Shown here piece after piece: positions 63,001-64,000 of a stretch of 64,000 bases of DNA. The stretch lies in assembly GCA_037179385.1 (NCBI GenBank), contig CM074188.1, positions 26,987,318-27,051,317 on the forward strand, in the 5' to 3' direction. The position numbers and the translations under genes were made by a program. This DNA is from Holothuria scabra. Lineage: Eukaryota; Echinodermata; Holothuroidea; Aspidochirotida; Holothuriidae. Each line of letters begins with the position of its first letter. Position 1 is the first letter of the stretch. The notes beneath the pieces were generated by a model. That model made no database searches. It was given only the letters and a program-made list of their open reading frames with translations, and was not told the origin of the DNA.

Positions 63001-64000
63001 AACTATGTCTTTAAAGGCAGCTTTATTTGAGCTGACCTGGTCGTTCTTTTGACGACTAGAATCTGGTTGTTTTTTACCAGAACTTGTTGGAGAGAGAGAA
63101 CCAGACTGAGATCCACTAATTTTACCTGCTGTGTCACCACTAGTGCCATTGCCATATTTTTTATTTGGCCTATTAAACTGACTCTTGTTTTGAGTCTGAC
63201 CTATTTTACCGAACTTATGGGTAAGTGCATACTGATCAGCCAAATTTGCCACTTCTTTCAATTTGTCTGCCTTTTGCTCTTCAAGGTGAGTCTTTATGTC
63301 ATCACTCACACACCGTTTAAATTCCTCGACCAGCATCAGTTGTCGTAAGGCTTCAAATGTGGAGACCTTTTTAGAATCACACCATCTATCGAAATGCCTT
63401 TCCTTTTGATAGGCAAACTCTACATATGTTTGTGTATCCGCCTTACGATATTTTCTAAATTTTTGGCGATACGCCTCAGGTACTAATTCATAGGCTTGTA
63501 ATATGGCCTTTTTGACTATATCGTAATCCATGCTGTCCTCTATTGACAGAGCGGAAAACACTTCCTGGGCCTTGCCAGTGAAATTACTCTGAATGAGTAT
63601 TGACCATTTATCTCTGGGCCACTTTAATTGTTCACCCAGTTTTTCAAAGTGGTTGAAAAATTTCTCCACATTATCCTCCTGAAATTTGGGCACAAATTTT
63701 ACGTGCTTAGAGACATCAAATCCCCCAGTAGGCCTATCCGTGCCTATTTGAGGTTCTGGGCCTTTTATGACCCCTAACTCCAGTTGTTTCAACCTAAATT
63801 CATGCTCTCTAGCCTCTTTTTCCCTTTGCATTTCTCTTTCTTCTTTTTCCCTTTGCATTTCTCTTTCTTCTTTTTCCCTTTGCATTTCTCTTTCTTCTTT
63901 TTCCCTTTGCATTTCTAATTCTTCTTTTTCCCTTTGCATTTCTAATTCTTTCAATCTAACTTCTCTTTCCAATTCAAGCTTTTTCAATTCAAATGCATTG
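60013..64000 (-). CDS. Gag-pol of Gmr1-like Ty3/gypsy element, RT core deleted
   Basis: Open to the window edge; 1324 codons are counted from the internal ATG at 63987, and the true gag start lies outside. Order: charged coiled coil with 9-residue repeats (1-65), retroelement Gag domain (about 95-290), CCHC knuckle C330-C333-H338-C343, aspartic protease DTGA (411-414), a linker with repeated 'KSE' words, integrase zinc finger H735-H742-C769-C772, and integrase core D806-D865-E901 (D-x58-D-x35-E). A C-terminal integrase module follows, then RNase H with D1207, E1247/E1249 and D1276. Integrase before RNase H is the Gmr1-type order. Between 'CLFSDEN' and 'FVWTENC' (about 1165-1170) the whole RT palm, with its catalytic aspartates, is missing in frame. 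The copy cannot reverse-transcribe by itself. Confidence 0.9.
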   Translation of the reverse strand, partial: NAFELKKLELEREVRLKELEMQREKEELEMQREKEEREMQREKEEREMQREKEEREMQREKEAREHEFRLKQLELGVIKGPEPQIGTDRPTGGFDVSKHVKFVPKFQEDNVEKFFNHFEKLGEQLKWPRDKWSILIQSNFTGKAQEVFSALSIEDSMDYDIVKKAILQAYELVPEAYRQKFRKYRKADTQTYVEFAYQKERHFDRWCDSKKVSTFEALRQLMLVEEFKRCVSDDIKTHLEEQKADKLKEVANLADQYALTHKFGKIGQTQNKSQFNRPNKKYGNGTSGDTAGKISGSQSGSLSPTSSGKKQPDSSRQKNDQVSSNKAAFKDIVCGFCHKKGHTLANCFQLAKLKETETAPNALANAENSPEVVVTLRPNSNDQIKEEYLPFVSEGFISLDGDSAHPPVKIKILRDTGATQSLLLDGILPLTDSTSTGANVLIQGVECGFISVPLHKINLKSDLVSGSVIVGVRPTLPVKGVSLLLGNDLAGGKVVANAILTDKPCDYNNTEQLEKEFPDLFPACAVTRAMSQKLAMDDNLKHPASKSEDTVSKSETSRESCKDDNLKHPLSKSEGMISEKKDGKFKPPPSKIEELVPKNGTTLPKVESESKEDSKKNIDESEDSWFDLSQTFMANLQDCESPGPPPHGEGIEQERNMSDTLHKDQLSVQQQHDEELQPLIAGALTEDKSKDVPVCYYLKNGVLMRKWRPPDAPLDEEWRIYHQIVVPRVYRKNILSIAHEMPFAGHLGVNKTYHKILNHFYWPKLKSDVAKFCKTCHSCQMVGKPNQNIPAAPLKPVPAFEEPFSRVIIDCVGPLPKSRAGHLYVLTIMCASTRFPEAIPLRNIKARTVLQALLKFFTLFGLPKEIQSDQGSNFMSTVFQQMLYELGIDQIKSSAYHPESQGALERFHQTLKNMLKTYCHDNEKDWDEGIPFVMFAVRESVQESLGFSPFELVFGHTVRGPLKLLKEKWLSDPGENIHLLDYVSRFKERFHRACELAQENLRSSQKKMKAWFDKTTVEREFKPGEKVLVFLPVSGQPLQARFQGPYVVERKVNDTDYVILTPDKRKSKRVCHINMMKKYYEREDCDISKDESEHDVNVNVNNACDQVCIISVDQEFNDNDEINADNVPDMCIKLKNSDVLSNLDQKLSHLDDKERSEMKSLINEYVCLFSDENFVWTENCQAAFESLKRALMSSPVLIAPDFEKQFKLAVDASDNGIGAVLLQADEHGVDHPVCYHSKKFDRHQKNYSTIEKETLALILGLQHFDVYLGTTSFPVIVYTDHNPLTFLSKMKNKNQRLMRWSLFLQSYNVDIRHIKGKDNVVPDALSRT
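63795..63960 (-). repeat. 27-bp minisatellite inside gag
   Basis: About five copies of a 27-bp unit encoding EMQREKEER. The peptide is highly charged and helical, suiting a coiled coil that could aid Gag assembly. The first units vary (LEMQREKEE), the inner ones are identical, as expected from recent slippage. Confidence 0.85.

Noticed and set aside
60658..63348. Plus-strand frames of 71-143 codons inside the gypsy element
   Set aside because: Antisense by-products of the gag-pol frame, which has all the domain motifs.

Overview
The window is animal nuclear DNA: genes are split by spliceable introns, and much of the rest is transposon-derived. The best guess is a marine deuterostome invertebrate (echinoderm- or hemichordate-like). 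This rests on a gypsy-type retroelement with integrase ahead of the RT/RNase H region, an order I know from the deuterostome Gmr1 group, and on tandem-core elements resembling those of sea urchins and bivalves. The species cannot be named from the sequence alone.

Layout. (1) 5.1-22.9 kb, + strand: the 3' part of a gene for a single-pass membrane protein (half SEA domain, one EGF domain, transmembrane helix, cytoplasmic tail). Six exons join in frame into 340 codons plus stop; the 5' exons were not found. A 10.1-kb intron cuts the EGF domain and has collected a tandem-core element (7.5-9.5 kb), a hAT-like MITE, a pair of 0.4-kb direct repeats, a 5'-truncated non-LTR retrotransposon with a 684-codon RT frame, and another MITE. 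(2) 24.8-29.6 kb: a 4.85-kb hAT-like non-autonomous element carrying a nested 2.5-kb tandem-core element. (3) 30-41 kb: further fragments of the same hAT family, several foldback elements (one nested in another), and two exons of an unrecognised small gene (39.3 and 41.5 kb). (4) 42.25 kb: first exon of a Ras-superfamily GTPase with an intact P-loop, followed by a long intron or intergenic stretch with MITEs, a tRNA-derived SINE and two doubtful exons. (5) 58.7-64 kb, - strand: the gypsy element, with a 1324-codon gag-protease-integrase-RNase H frame that lacks the RT core, a polypurine tract, one 671-bp LTR, and beyond it the start of a second copy's gag.

Most notable signal: the ~146-bp core unit of the tandem elements carries a chain of nuclear-receptor half-sites. 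A perfect AGGTCAAAGGTCA (DR1) is followed by GGGTCA half-sites at 4-bp spacing. It recurs dozens of times in three arrays, about 15 with the exact DR1. Next comes the gypsy pol with copia-like order and a clean in-frame loss of the polymerase core.

All repeat calls come from comparing copies inside this window by eye. Boundaries are good to a few bases where target-site duplications are quoted and rougher elsewhere.
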